DNA of 64,000 bases from Cymbidium sinense. Lineage: Eukaryota > Streptophyta > Magnoliopsida > Asparagales > Orchidaceae. The stretch's first letter is position 1, and each line of letters starts with the position of its first letter. Below, one piece after another: positions 10,851-23,420 of this stretch. The stretch spans positions 90,321,666 through 90,385,665 of the forward strand of contig CM038216.1 in the NCBI GenBank assembly GCA_021442155.1, written 5' to 3'. Position numbers and translations under genes: made by a program. The notes below the pieces were generated by a model. The model did not search any database. It was not told the DNA's origin and worked only from the letters and a program-made list of their open reading frames with translations.

Positions 10851-12318
10851 ACCTAAACTAAATAAAACATAAAAATAAAATATATAAAAATGGCTAAACC
10901 TAAATAAAATTAAAAAATATATAAAATAAATACCTAAACTAAAACCTAAACCTAAACCTTAAAATAAAATAAATTAAACTAATAAAAATAAACTAAAATA
11001 AAGTAAATAAAAATCTTAAGTTAACTAAAAATTAAATAAACCAATGAATCAAAAACCTAAATGAAATGAAAATTATACAACAAATAAAAATTAAATAAAC
11101 TAAGATAAACCGAAAATAAAAAGTAAATAAAAACCTAAACTAAAAAATAAACCTAAAAATAAATAAAAAATAAAACCTAAACCCTTAACTATAAAAATCC
11201 TAAATTAAAATAAAAATATAATAAATAAAATAAAATAAACCTAAACCTAAACTAAACTAAACTAAACTAAAAGAAATAAAAAAAACCTAAACTAAATAAA
11301 ATATAAAAAAACAAAAAATAAACCTAAACCTAAACTAAAAAATTAAACCTAAAAGTCAACCTAAAATAAAAAACTAAAACCTAAACCAAAAAAATGAATA
11401 AAAACCTAAACCTAAACCTAAAAAATAAAAAATAAAACCTATACCTAAAAAATAAAATAACTATAAAAAATAAAATAAATTAAAATAAAAAACTAAACTA
11501 AAATAAAAAAACCTAAAATAAATAAACTAAACTAAATAAAAATAAAAAATAAACCAAAATAAAAACAAAAAAAACTAAAATAAATAATAAATAAACCAAA
11601 TAAACTTAATTAACCTGAACCTACTGATTTACTTAATTAAAAAAAAACTAATAAACCCTAAATCCTAAACCCTAAACTTTAAACCCTAAACTCTAAACCC
11701 TAAACCAAATAGCAATAAACCTAAACATAAACTAAAATAAACTAAAGCTAAATCCTAAATAAATAAAGTAAAATAAACTCAAAAAATTCTCAACTTAAAC
11801 TAAAAAATAAAACATAAAATTAAACTTAAAATAAAAACCTTAAACAGAAACTAAAATATAAGAAATAAAATAAAAACAAAACTCAACTAAAAAATAAACC
11901 TAAACATAATAAATAAACTAAAATAAAAAACATAAACTAAAACAAATAATCCTAAAATAAATGAACAATACTAAATAAAAATAAAAAATAATCCTAAATA
12001 AAAATATTAAATAAATTAAACAAAAATAATTAAAAATTAAACTTGATAAATTAAAAAAACCTAAACCTACCTATTTACTTAATTTAAAAAAGAAACCCAT
12101 AAACCCTAAATCCTAAACCGTAAACCCTAAAAAACCCCAAACTCTAAACCCTAACCCTTAACCATGAAACCTAAATCCTAAACCCTAAAAAATTAACCCT
12201 AAAACTCTAAACCCTAACCCTAAACCCTAAACTCAAAACCCTAAAGATAAACCTAAAGTAAGTAAGTAAATTAAAAAATAAAACTAAACCCTAAAACCTA
12301 ATGGACCTAAACCCTATG
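10851..12318 (+). repeat. Higher-order units leading to GR-RBP copy 2
   Basis: One full A-rich unit ends at the box near 11620-11640 (GATTTACTTAATTA), followed by a CCCTAAA block. A short A-rich unit ends at the box near 12064-12081 (TATTTACTTAATTT), then another CCCTAAA block. The cassette 5' flank (AAGTAAGTAAGTAAATT) is at about 12253-12275. Confidence 0.83.
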
Positions 12319-12660
12319 AATGAGCAGAACCTTAACGACAAGAATATCACCGTCAACCAGGCTCAGTCGACATCTGGTGGTGGAGGTGAAGGCGGAGGTT
12401 GTTGTAATCGCAATGGTTAGGGTTATGGAGGTTACATCTATTATGGTGGCGGAGGGAGAGATGTGGGATATGATGGTGGATCCTGCTACTCGAGAGGCCG
12501 GGGTGGTTCTGATTGGAACTGGGGAAACTGCAGAATGGATGATCCGATCCACTCATTTTTTATCTATGTCGTCACTTGTGCCTTAGAAAATTTGGTGTGT
12601 TACTTGTTGATGAAATGAAAAAGAAGAAATGTTGAATATGAATTTGTTCTTTATTAAAAA
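12319..12660 (+). pseudogene. GR-RBP last exon + 3'UTR fragment, copy 2 (two internal deletions)
   Basis: Starts NEQNLNDKNITVNQAQS, then SGGGGEGGG and a TAG stop soon after NRNG. Much of the central Gly/Tyr tail is missing. The end of the tail, with YSRGRGGSDWNWGN, is recognisable in frame fragments. The 3'UTR has lost roughly 90 bases between GATCCGATC and CACTCATTTTTTATC. The codon before AAT is ATG (12316-12318), not AAG as in most copies; ATG-AAT-GGG-CAG would fit the Met-Asn-Gly-Gln expected in the protein family. Confidence 0.82.
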
Positions 12661-13149
12661 AACCAAAAAAAACTTAAACCTTAAACTAAAATCTAAACCC
12701 TAAACCTAAAACCAAAACCCTAAACCCTAAACCCTAAAACCCATAAACCATAAACTATAAACCCTAAAACTTAAAACCCTAAACCTGAAACCCTAAACCC
12801 TAAAACCTAAACACTAAACCTTAAACCCTAAACCTGAAACCCTAAACCAAAAAAAAAAAAACAAAAACCCTAAATCCAAAACCCTAAACCCTAAACCTTC
12901 AACTAACCTAAACCTGACACAAACCCTAACCCTTACCCTAAACCAAAACCCTAAACCCAAAAATAAACTAACCATAAACACTAAACCCAGGCCCTAAAAA
13001 TAAATGATGCCATAAACCATAATAACCCTAAACCATAAACCCATAACCCTAAAACTAAACCCTAAACCCTAAACCAACCTAAAACCTTAAACCAAACCAT
13101 AAACTCTAAACCCTAAACCCAGCAAAAGCTAAAACACGAAAAAAAGACC
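12661..13149 (+). repeat. CCCTAAA block
   Basis: Degenerate CCCTAAA words with interruptions (A-run at about 12850, ATGATGCCATAAACC near 13003). No gene is visible. Confidence 0.85.
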
Positions 13150-13640
13150 TAAGGAAATTAAAATAAAAAGTAAAAATAAATAAAAATAAAATAAATAAAA
13201 ACCTAAACTAAACTAAAAATAATAAAATAAATCTAAGAATAAAAAATTGATATAAAATAAAAACTGAACGTAAAATAAAAATATAATAAACCTAAAATAA
13301 AAACTAATTAAAAACCTAAACCTAAAAAATAAACCTAAGAATAAAACCTAAAAATAAATAAGATAAACTTAAACCTAAACCCTAAACTACAAAAAAAAAA
13401 TTAAACCCAAAATATAAATAAAATAAACATATGCCAAAACTAAAATAAATTAAAATAAAATAAACCAACATTAACTAAACCTAAACCTAAACTAATTAAA
13501 ATAAAATAAACTAAAAATAAACCTAAGGCTAAACTAAAAAATAAAACCAAAAATAAACTAAAAATAAAAACCTCAAATCCAAACCTAAATAAATAAAATA
13601 AAAATCAAAACATAAACCTAAAAATAAAAAATAGAACCTA

Positions 13641-13872
13641 GGGATTTTGACGAGAACTAGAGAAACAGAATAAAGGCCGTTCCGATCTGCTGCTTATGGA
13701 ATAGTGTCTTTATAATAGAGATAGTTCTAGTTATCTAAAGTTTTTTATTTGCTCTATACGTGCTCATTTTTTATCTATGTCATAGCTTGTGTCTTAGAAA
13801 GCTTGGTGTGTTACTTGGTTGATGAAATCGAAAAGAAGAAATGTTGATTCTGAATTTGTTCTCTATTAAAAG
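13641..13872 (+). pseudogene. GR-RBP C-terminal tip + 3'UTR fragment, copy 3
   Basis: Begins within the C-terminal codons (GGATTTTGACGAGAAC, corresponding to Gly-Ser-Asp-Gly-Asn with changes; the Trp codon is TAG), then continues through the 3'UTR with ATGGAATAGTGTCTTTATAA and GTTGATGAAATCGAAAAGAA to TTCTCTATTAAAAG. All of the exon upstream is missing and is replaced by A-rich repeat. Nearly identical to the copy at 18461, including the same left breakpoint. Confidence 0.85.
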
Positions 13873-15149
13873 AAAACCCAAAACCCTAAACCTTAAACTA
13901 AAACCTAAACTACAAACATAAAACCTAAATCCTTAATCTAAAACCCTAAACCCTAAGACCCTAAACCATAAAGCCTAAACCCTAAAACCTAAGCCCTAAA
14001 CCCTAATCCCTAAACCATATACCCTAAACCCTAAGCCATAAACCTACAACCCTAATTTTTTAAGCCTAAACCCTAAACCCTAAACCTTAAACCCAAAACC
14101 CTAATTCCTAAATAAAAAATTAAAAAAAATAAAAATAAAACCAAAACCCTAAACCTAAACCCTAAACCCTAAACCATAAAACTAACCCTAAAATAAACCT
14201 AAACTTAAACACAACCTAAACCCTAAACCACTCTAACACTAAAACCTAAACCATAAACCCTAAAAACCTAAAAGCATAAACCTAAACTAAATAAAACCTA
14301 AAAATGAAAATAAATAAAGAAACCTAAAATAAAATAAAAAATAAAAAATAAATTAAAATAAAATAAATAGAAACCTAAATAAAATTAAAAAAATAATATA
14401 AACATAAAAATAAAATACCTAAATAAAATCAAAATTAAACAAAAAATAAAATTAAAATAAACCTAAAATAAACTAAAATAAAAACTAAATAAAAACCTAA
14501 ACCAAGAAAATAATCCTAAAAATAAATAAAAAATAAAACCTAAACCTAAAATTAATAAAATAAAATAAACCTAAACCTAAAATAAACTAAACCTAAACCC
14601 TAAAATAAATAAAATTAAATTCATTAAAAATAAACCTAAACCAAAACTAAAAAATTAAACTTAAAAATAAATCTAAAATAGAAACCTAAATCGAAACCTA
14701 AACAAATAAAATAAAAACCTAAACCTAAACTTAAAAATAAAAATAAAACCTAAACCTAAAAAATAAAATAAAAATAAAATTGAACTAAAAAATAAACATA
14801 AACCTAAAGCTAAACCAAAAAAATAAACTAAAATAAAAACTTAAACAAAAATAAATAGACCTAAAATTAATAAAAAAAACTAAATAAAAAAACCTAAATG
14901 AAAATAAAAAAAATAAAATAAACTAAAATAAATAAAAAATATACTAAATAAACTACAAAAAATCTAAACCAACTAGTTTACTTAATTTCAAAAAAACCCA
15001 TAAACCTTAAGCACTAAACCCTGAACCCTAAAACTAATCCTAAACCCTGAACCCTAAAAATAACCCTAAATCGTGAACCCTAAACCTGTAACCCTAAACT
15101 TACAACCATAAACCCTAAACCCTAAACCCTAAACACTCAAATATTCTAA

Positions 15150-15425
15150 ACCATAAATCCTAAACGGACAGAGCTAAACCATAAACCTTACCCCACCATA
15201 AACCCTAACGAAACCACATGCCTAAACTAACCACTGATAATCACTGAAACCACAAAACCCTAAATCCGGTTGGACTGAGCACTAAACCCTACATGCCACC
15301 CCAACCCTAAACCCTAACCCTAACTGACCTAACCTAAACCTGACCTAACTAGGGTTTAGGCACTAAACCCTACAAGTGACCCTAACCCTAACCTGAGCCA
15401 CTACCAGCTGAGCCATAAAACCCAA
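15150..15425 (+). repeat. Variant telomeric block, mildly GC-shifted
   Basis: CCCTAAA words mixed with CTGACC, CTGAGCCAC and CATGCC. One short inverted telomeric word, ACTAGGGTTTAGG, occurs at about 15348-15360 and is an exception to the uniform orientation. No gene is seen. Confidence 0.55.
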
Positions 15426-16639
15426 ACCTAAAAAATAAAATAAAAAAATAAAACTAAACTAAAAATGGACTAAACTTAAACATAAACCTTAAAAATAAAT
15501 AAATAAATATATAAGTTTAAACAAAATAAAATAAAAAGAATCTAAATAAATAAAATAAAGATAAAAATGTCAAATAAACTGACCTACATTTGCTTAATTT
15601 AAAAATAAATAAAATAAAAGGCGTGAAACTACCTTAAACTGACCACAAACCTAAACCCTAAACCCAAACCCTCCTAAGACCCTAAACCACCTAAACCTAG
15701 GCCCTAAACCCTAAACCATACACTAAACCACTAACTAAACCTAAAACCTAAAACCCTAAACCCTAAACCCTAGGCCCTAAACCCCAAACCCCAAACCCTA
15801 TACCCCAGACCCCGAACCCTAAACCCTAAACCCTAAAAACTTAAAGCTATGCTAAATAAAACCTAAAAGTAAAATAAATTAAAAATTAAAACTAAACTAA
15901 ATTAAAATAAATAGAAACCTAAATTAAACAGAAAAATAAATAACCTAAAATCAAAACTAAACATAAAATAAAAATCAAATAAACCTAAAAAAAATATAAT
16001 AAAAATGAAATAAAAGTATAAACCTAAAAAATAAACCTAAAAGTAATACCTAAAAATAAATAAAAAATAAAACCTAAACCCTAAAATAAAAAAAACCTAC
16101 ACCAAAAATAAAAATAAAATAAACTTAAACTTAAACTAAAATAAACTAAACTATAATGAATAAAACATAAACCTAAGCCTAAAATAAACTAAACAAAATC
16201 CTAAACATAAACTACATAAAATAAGATAAACTAAAAATAAACCTAAACCTAAACTTCAAAATAAAACCTAAAAATAAACCTAAAATAAAAACCTAAAACC
16301 TATACATAAAAAAATAAAATAAAATCCTAAACTTAAACATAAAAATAAAAAATAAAACATAAACCTAAAAAGTAAAATAAAAATAAAACTAAAGTAAAAA
16401 ATAAACTAAACATAAACCTAAACCTAAAAAATAAATTAAAAAAAAACTAAACTAAACAAAGAAAAATGCTAAAATAAATAAACTAAACTAAATAAAAATA
16501 ACAAAAACCTAAATCAAAATAAAAAATAAAATGAACTAAAATAAATAAAAATAAACTAAAATGGATCTAAACCTATTGGTTTACTTACTTTAAAATAATA
16601 AAATAAAATAAAATGTATAAAAAATAATAAAAACCCTAA

Positions 16640-16965
16640 ACCAGTGTAGGCACAAACTAAAACTCTAAACCATAAACTGACCTACCCTAAACCCTACCCA
16701 AACCACTGACCTAGGCCATACCTAGACCCTACCACAATCCCTGAGCCCTAGGCCAAACCTAGGCCCTAAACCCTTAAAAGGCAGGACCATGAGCCCTGAG
16801 CCACACCTCACCTGGGCCACAAGCCTCACCTAAACCTAAACCCTGAGCCTGAACCCTAGCCACAAACCAGAGCCCTAAACCCCCCAGATGTTAAAACTGA
16901 CAACCTAAGCCACATGCCTAACAAACCCTAAACCCTAATCCACTGGTGCCCTACCTTAAACTTAA
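16640..16965 (+). repeat. GC-shifted telomeric variant block
   Basis: Sits directly after the box at 16577, where a CCCTAAA block belongs. It has CCTAGGCC, CCTGGGCC, CTGAGCC and CCACTGG words. The equivalent block of duplication B copy 2 (21475-21985) shows a similar bias but different details. Confidence 0.65.
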
Positions 16966-16974
16966 CTAACCACA

Positions 16975-17130
16975 AGAGATAGTTCTAATTATCTAAAGTT
17001 CTTGATTTGTTCTATGTGTTTTCATTTTTATATCTATATTATCCCTTGTGTCTAAGAAAACTTAATGTGTTATTTGATTGATCAAATTAAAAAGAATAAA
17101 TATTGAATCTAAATTTGTTCTATATTAAAT
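16975..17130 (+). pseudogene. GR-RBP 3'UTR fragment, copy 4
   Basis: Only 3'UTR sequence remains: AGAGATAGTTCTAATTATC, then TTGATTTGTTCTATGTG and the distal end AAATTTGTTCTATATTAAAT. No coding sequence is left. The equivalent segment of duplication B copy 2, at 22500, still has coding bases. Confidence 0.82.
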
Positions 17131-18460
17131 AAAAACCCTAAACCCTAAACTAAAACCTGAACCCTAACCCAAAAACCAAAACCCTAAATCATAAAACCTA
17201 AACCCTAAAACCCTAAACCCTAAATCCTAAACTTTAAAACATAAACCCTAAACCCTAAACCCTAAAACATAAAACCTAAACCCTAAATCATAAACCCAAA
17301 AAAAAATTCCTAAACACTAAATCATGATCTTAAAACCCTAAAACACAAACCCTAAACCCTAAACTAACCATAAACCTTAAACATTAAACCCAAAAATGCT
17401 AAACACCTAAACTTAAAGTAAATAATACCTAAAAATAAAATAAATTAAAAAATATAAATCAAAATAAAATAAAAAAATAAAAGAAAATAAAAACATAAAC
17501 TAAAACCTAAACATAAACCTAAGCCTAAAAAGAAAATAAAATAAAAAATAAAAACTTAAATAAAATCAAATAAATAAAAACTAAACTAAACTAAAAATAA
17601 AAAACCTAAATAAAATAAAAGCTAAACCTAAAATGAAAATAAAATATACCTAAAATAAAGTAAATTAAAAATTAAATAAAAATAAAAATAAAAATAATCC
17701 TAAATTAAAATAAAAAATAAAATAAACTAAAATAAATAAAAAATAAACTAAATTGACCTAAGCCCTAAAACTAACCATAAACCCTAAACCACAATAACCA
17801 CAAACCATAAACCCTGTAACCCTAAACCCTAAACACTGAACCCTAAACCCTAAACCAAAACTCTAAAACCTTAAACCCTAAACCGTAAACCATAAACCCT
17901 AAACCCTAAAAAGCTAAAAACCTAAACAAAAAAAACCAAAACCTAAAAGTAAATTAAAATAAAAAGTAAAAAATAAATGAAAATAAAATAAATAAAAACC
18001 TAAACTAAACTAAAAATAATAAAATAAAACTAATAACAAAAAATTGATGTAAAATAAAACTAAATGTAAAATAAAAATATAATAAACCTAAAATAAAATA
18101 AAATAAAAACTAATTAAAAACCTAAACCAAAAAAATAAACCTAAGAATAAAACCTAAAAATAAATAAGATAAACTTAAACCTAAACCCTAAACTACAAAA
18201 AAAAAAATTAAACCTAAAATATAAAAAAATAAACCTATGCCTAAACTAAAATAAATTAAAATAAAATAAACCAACATGAACCTAAACCTAAAATATACTA
18301 AACCTAAACCTGAATTAATTAAAATAAAATAAACTAAAAATAAACCTAAGCCTAAACTAAAAAATAAAACCAAAAATAAACTAAAAAAAAACCTCAAATC
18401 CAAACATAAATAAATAAAATTAAAATCTAAACATAAACATAAAAATAAAAAATAAAACCT

Positions 18461-18692
18461 AGGTATTTTGACGAGAACTAGAGAAATAGAATAAAGGTCG
18501 ATCTGATCTACCGCTTATGGAATAGTGTCTTTATAATAGAGATAGTTCAAGTTATCTAAAGTTTTTTATTTGCTCTATACGTGCTCATTTTTTATCTATG
18601 TCAAAGCTTGTGTCTTAGAAAGCTTGGTGTGTTACTTAGTTGATGAAAGCGAATAGAAGAAATGTTGATTCTGAATTTGTTCTCTGTTAAAA
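18461..18692 (+). pseudogene. GR-RBP C-terminal tip + 3'UTR fragment, copy 5
   Basis: Near-identical to copy 3 at 13641: it starts at the same point in the exon (TATTTTGACGAGAACTAGAG) and extends to TTCTCTGTTAAAAG. The shared breakpoint shows that truncation happened before duplication B. Confidence 0.85.
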
Positions 18693-19799
18693 GAAAACCA
18701 AAAAATCGTAAACCTTAAACTAAAACCTAAACTGCAAACTTAAAACCTAAATCCTAAATCCAAAATCCTAAACCTTAAACCCTAAACCCTAAACCATATA
18801 CCCTAAACCCTAAGCCGTAAACCTACAACCCTAAACCAATAAGCCTAAACCCTAAACCCTAAACCTTAAACCCAAAACCCTAAATACTAAATAAAAAATT
18901 AAAAATAAAATAAAAATAAAACCCAAACCCTAATCCTAAACCCTAAACCCTAAAACTAACCCTAAACCATAAACCCTAAAACCTATAACCTTAAACACTA
19001 AACCATAAACCCTAAACCCTAAGCCTTTGACCCTAAAATCTAAACCATAAATCCTAAAAACCTAAAAGCATAAACCTAAACTAAATAAAACCTAAAAATG
19101 AAAATAAATAAAAAAACATAAATCTAAATAAAATAATAAAATAAAATAAAAAATAAAAAATAAAATAAATATAAAAATAAAAAACTTAAATAAAATCAAA
19201 ATTAAACAAAAAATAAAAGTAAAATAAACCTAAAATAAACTAAAATAAAAACTAAATAAAAACTTAAACCGAGAAAATAATCCTAAAAAAAAATAAAAAA
19301 TAAAACCTAAACCTAAAATAAACAAAAATAAATAAACCTAAACCTAAATTATAACAAACTAAACTAAAATAAATAAAACATAAACCTAAACTTAAAATAA
19401 ACTGAACCTAAACCCTAAAATAAAATAAATTAAATTAATTAAAAATAAACCTAAACCAAAACTAAAAAATTAAACCTAAAAATAAACCTAAAATAAAAAC
19501 CATAATCGAAACCTAAAAAAATAAAATAAAAACCTAAACCTAAACTTAAAAATAAAAAATAAAACCTAAACCTAAAAAATAAAATAAAAATAAAACCGAA
19601 CTAAAAAAATAAACATAAACCTAAAGCTAAACCAAAAAAAAAAAAAACTAAAATAAAAAACCTAAACAAAAATAAATAGACCTAAAATTAATAAAATAAA
19701 CTAAATAAAATAAACTAAATGAAAATAAAAAAAATAAAATAAACTAAAATAAATAAAAAATAAACTAAAACTACAAAGAAACCAACTGGTTTGTAATTT

Positions 19800-20225
19800 C
19801 AAAACCACCTTAAATCCTAAACCCTAAATCCTAAACCAAACACTAAACCCTACCACAACTAATCCTGACCACAACACTAAAATAATCCTAAATCTTGAAC
19901 ACTAAACTGTGACCTAAACTTACCATACACCTAAACCCAAACTCACAAATGTTATGCCCTAAATCCTAAACCACGGACAGCAAAGCCTACCATAAACCTT
20001 AACCCCAACCTAAACCACAAACCATAAACCCTATACTTCTAAACTCATATTCTAGGCCTTAAAAAAGGCACGTGGCTAAACCCTAAACCCTAAACTATGG
20101 CCTGGCCACAACCACAACCCTGACCCCTAATCCTGAGCCACTAAACTGACCTGAGCCCATGACCTAACCATGAGATCCTAAACCATAAAGGTTAAACACT
20201 AAAAACTACTGAAACCAAAAGACCT
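19800..20225 (+). repeat. Variant telomeric block, mildly GC-shifted
   Basis: CCCTAAA words mixed with CTGACC, CTGAGCC, CCATGACC and ATATTCTAGGCC. Follows a degraded box at about 19785-19800. No gene is seen. Confidence 0.5.
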
Positions 20226-21474
20226 AAAATAAAATAAAATTAAAACTAACCTAAAAAATAGACCTAAACTTAAACATAAACCTAAAAAAAAACTAAAATA
20301 AATAAAGCTAATATAAGTAAATTAAATTAAATAAAAATAAAAAAGAATCTAGATAAATAAAACAAAATAAACTAAAAGAAAAAAAAATAATCTAAATAAA
20401 CCTACCTACCTTTGCTTAATTTAAAAAAAATAAATAAAAATAAAACCTAAAGCCTAAACCTGCAACTTACAACCCTAAATGCTAAACCCTAAAACACTAA
20501 ACCCTAAACCATATAAACCAACCACTAAACCCTAAACCCACCACACTCGGACCATAAACACTAAACCACTTAAAACCTACAAAAACCTACCCATGGCCTA
20601 AACCAAACCAAACCCACCCTACCACGAAACTTAAAGCTAAACTAAATAAAACCTAAAAGTAAAATAAATAAAAAACCCTAAACCTATGTAAAATAAGAAA
20701 AGGAAATAAATTAAAACTTAAAACTCAACTAAATTAAAATAAATAGAAACCTAAATTAAATAGAAAAATAAATAACCTAAAATCAAAACTAAACATAAAA
20801 TAAAAATCAAATAAACCTTAAAAAATAAAATAAAAGTGAAATAAAAATGTAAACCTAAAAAATAAACCTAAAAGTAATTCCTATAAATAAATAAAAAATA
20901 AAACCTAAACTATAAAATAAAAAAAAACTTAAACCAAAAATAAAAATAAAATAAACTTAAACTTAAACTAAAATAAACTAAACTATAATGAATAAAACAT
21001 AAACCTAAGCCTAAAATAAACTAAACCAAATCCTAAACATAAACTACATAAAATAAGATAAACTAAAAATAAACCTAAACCTAAACTTCAAAATAAAACC
21101 TAAAAATAAACCTAAAATAAAAACCTAAAACCTAAACATAAAAAAATAAAATAAAAACTTAAACCTAAACATAAAAATAAAAAATAAAACAAAAACCTAA
21201 AAAATAAAATAAAAATAAAACTAAACTAAAAATTAAACTAAACATAAACCTAAACCTAAAAAATAAATTAAAATAAAAAAAAACTAAACTAAACTAAGAA
21301 AAAAGCTAAAATAAATAAAGTAAACTAAATAAAAATAACAAAAACCTAAATCAAAATAAAAATAAAAGATAAATAAATAAAAGATCTAAACCTATTGGTT
21401 TACTTGCTTTAAAATAATAAAAAAAATAAAATAAATATATAAAAAATAATAAAAAACCCTAAACCCTAAATGTA

Positions 21475-21985
21475 AACAGCTAAACTCTAAACCATAAACC
21501 TACAACCCTCCCTAAACCTACCAAACTCACCCACTACCTGACCCTGACCCATCCTCTCTAACCCAGGCCCTCTACCCTAAACCCTCCACCAGGCCATAAA
21601 ACCCTGGGCCCTCAACCCTCAACCTAAACCACCCCTAAACCCTAAACCCTAAAACTGAGCCACACTCTGGCTAACCACTGATCCCTGGTTGCCCAACCCT
21701 ACCCAGCCCAGGCTACCTTGGCTACTGATCCTAAACCACTAAAGCTGGGACCATAAACCCCAAGCTGACGACTCTAAATAAAATCTAAATAAACTAAGAG
21801 ACAAGACCCTCCCCAGATAAACCTGATGTGCCCTACCTAGACCCTGGGCCACAACAACCTTGACCTGGGCCCTAATTCAAGATCTTGACCCTACCAGGCT
21901 TTAAACCATAAGACCACTATTTTAGGCTGAGACACTAAATCCTGCCAACCCACCTTAACCAAACCCTGACCCCCCAAAACTAAAT
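21475..21985 (+). repeat. GC-shifted telomeric variant block
   Basis: Rich in CCCTGGGCC, CTGACCC, CTCTACCC and CCAGGC words with residual CCCTAAA. It follows the box near 21386. The overlapping - strand ORF at 21891-22079 has no recognisable domain and is rejected. Confidence 0.65.
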
Positions 21986-22499
21986 CCTCCAAAAACTTAA
22001 ACCTACAAAATAAAATAAAATAAAACTCTAAAAAAATAAACCTAAACTTAAACTTAAACCTAAATAATAAATAAAACAAAACCTGGTGGAATGCATAAAC
22101 TTTGTAAAATAAAAATATATGTAATTAAAATTAAACATAAAATAAATTAAAATAAATAAAAATAGACTAAGTAAACTAAATAAATCTAAACCATGAGTTT
22201 ACTTAATTTAAAAAAAAAGAAACCCTAAACCCTAAATGCTAAACCCTAAACCCTAAATCCTAAACCTAAAACTAACCCTAAATCCTAAACCCTAAACTCT
22301 AAACCTACAACACTACCTGACCCAAACCCTAAACCTTAAACCTTACCCTATGCCCTCCCAAACCCTAAACCCTAAAAGCATAAACCATAAAACCCTAAAC
22401 CCTAAACCCTAAACCCCAAACCCTAATCCTATATAAATTAAAAGTTAAACCTAAACCCTAAAACCTAATAAACCTAAACCTAAACCTAGCCCTAAACTT

Positions 22500-22742
22500 A
22501 TACTCGAGAGGCTGTGGTGGTTCTGATGGGAACTATAGAAACAGAAGAATAGCTGATCCGATCTTCTACTAATGAAACTATGTCTTTAAAAAAGAGATAG
22601 TTCTAATTATCTAAAGTTCTTGATTTGTTCTATGCTCATTTTTATATCTATATTATCGCTTGTGTCAAGAAAACTTAATGTGTTACTTGGTTGATGAAAT
22701 TGAATAGAATAAATATTGAATCTAAATTTGTTCTATATTAAA
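22500..22742 (+). pseudogene. GR-RBP C-terminal tip + 3'UTR fragment, copy 6
   Basis: Starts at YSRGCGGSDGNYRN: the conserved C-terminus is readable with Trp changed to Tyr (TGG to TAT), but the stop codon is lost (AGA replaces TGA), so the frame would run on. The 3'UTR follows with a short deletion near the CGTGCTCATT region. It ends at TTCTATATTAAAT like copy 4, confirming that the two are duplicates. Confidence 0.84.
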
Positions 22743-23420
22743 TAAAAACCCTAAACCCTAAATTAAAACCTGAACCCTAACCCAAAAACCAAAACCCTAA
22801 ACCATAAAACCTAAAAGCTAAAATTCTAAAACCTAAACCCTAAACTCTAAAACATAAACCCTAAACCCTAAACCCTAAAACATAAACCCTAAACCTCAAA
22901 TCATAAACCCAAAAAAAAAATTTCTAATCACTAAATCCTGATCCCAAAACCCTAAACCCCAAACCCTAAACCCTAAACTAACTATAAACCTTAAACATTA
23001 AACCCTAAAAAGTTAAACACCTAAACTTAAAGTAAATAATACCTAAAAATAAAATAAATTAAAAAATATAAATCAAAATAAAATATAAATCAAAATAAAA
23101 TAAATAAATAAAATAAAATAAAAACATAAACTAAAACCTAAACATAAACCTAAGCCTAAAAAAAAAAAAAATAATAATAAAACTTAAATAAAATCAAATG
23201 AATAAAAACTAAACTAAACTAAAAATAAATAACCTAAATAAAATAAAAACTAAACCTAAAATGAAAATAAAATAAACCTAAAATAAAGTAAATTAAAAAT
23301 TAAATAAAAATAAAAATAAAAATAATCCTAAATCAAAATAAAAAATAAAATAAACTAAAATAAATAAAAAATAAACTAAATAAACCTAAGCCCTAAAACT
23401 AACCAAAAACTTACAACCCT

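Larger units (their letters stand above)
13150..17790 (+). repeat. Tandem duplication B, copy 1 (about 4.6 kb)
   Basis: Contains, in order, an A-rich unit with AAAATTGATATAAAATA near 13245, a partial GR-RBP cassette at 13641, CCCTAAA and A-rich units with boxes near 14960, 15582 and 16577, a GC-shifted block, a second partial cassette at 16975, and a short A-rich unit. The same order recurs from about 17940 to 23420. This is the largest duplication in the window. Confidence 0.82.
17940..23420 (+). repeat. Tandem duplication B, copy 2 (about 5.5 kb)
   Basis: Matches 13150-17790 block by block: AAAATTGATGTAAAATA near 18037, partial cassette at 18461, weak or strong boxes near 19785, 20404 and 21386, GC-shifted block, partial cassette at 22500, and the closing segment CCTAAGCCCTAAAACTAACC near 23390 (near 17757 in copy 1). 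It is longer because of about 0.8 kb extra around 21700-22500, which includes an additional box near 22193. Confidence 0.82.

Noticed and set aside
15348..15360. Inversion of the array (GGGTTTAGG on +)
   Set aside because: A single word inside a variant block; flanking blocks keep the normal orientation.
21891..22079. - strand ORF of 62 codons
   Set aside because: Spans a GC-shifted block and A-rich repeat; no domain.
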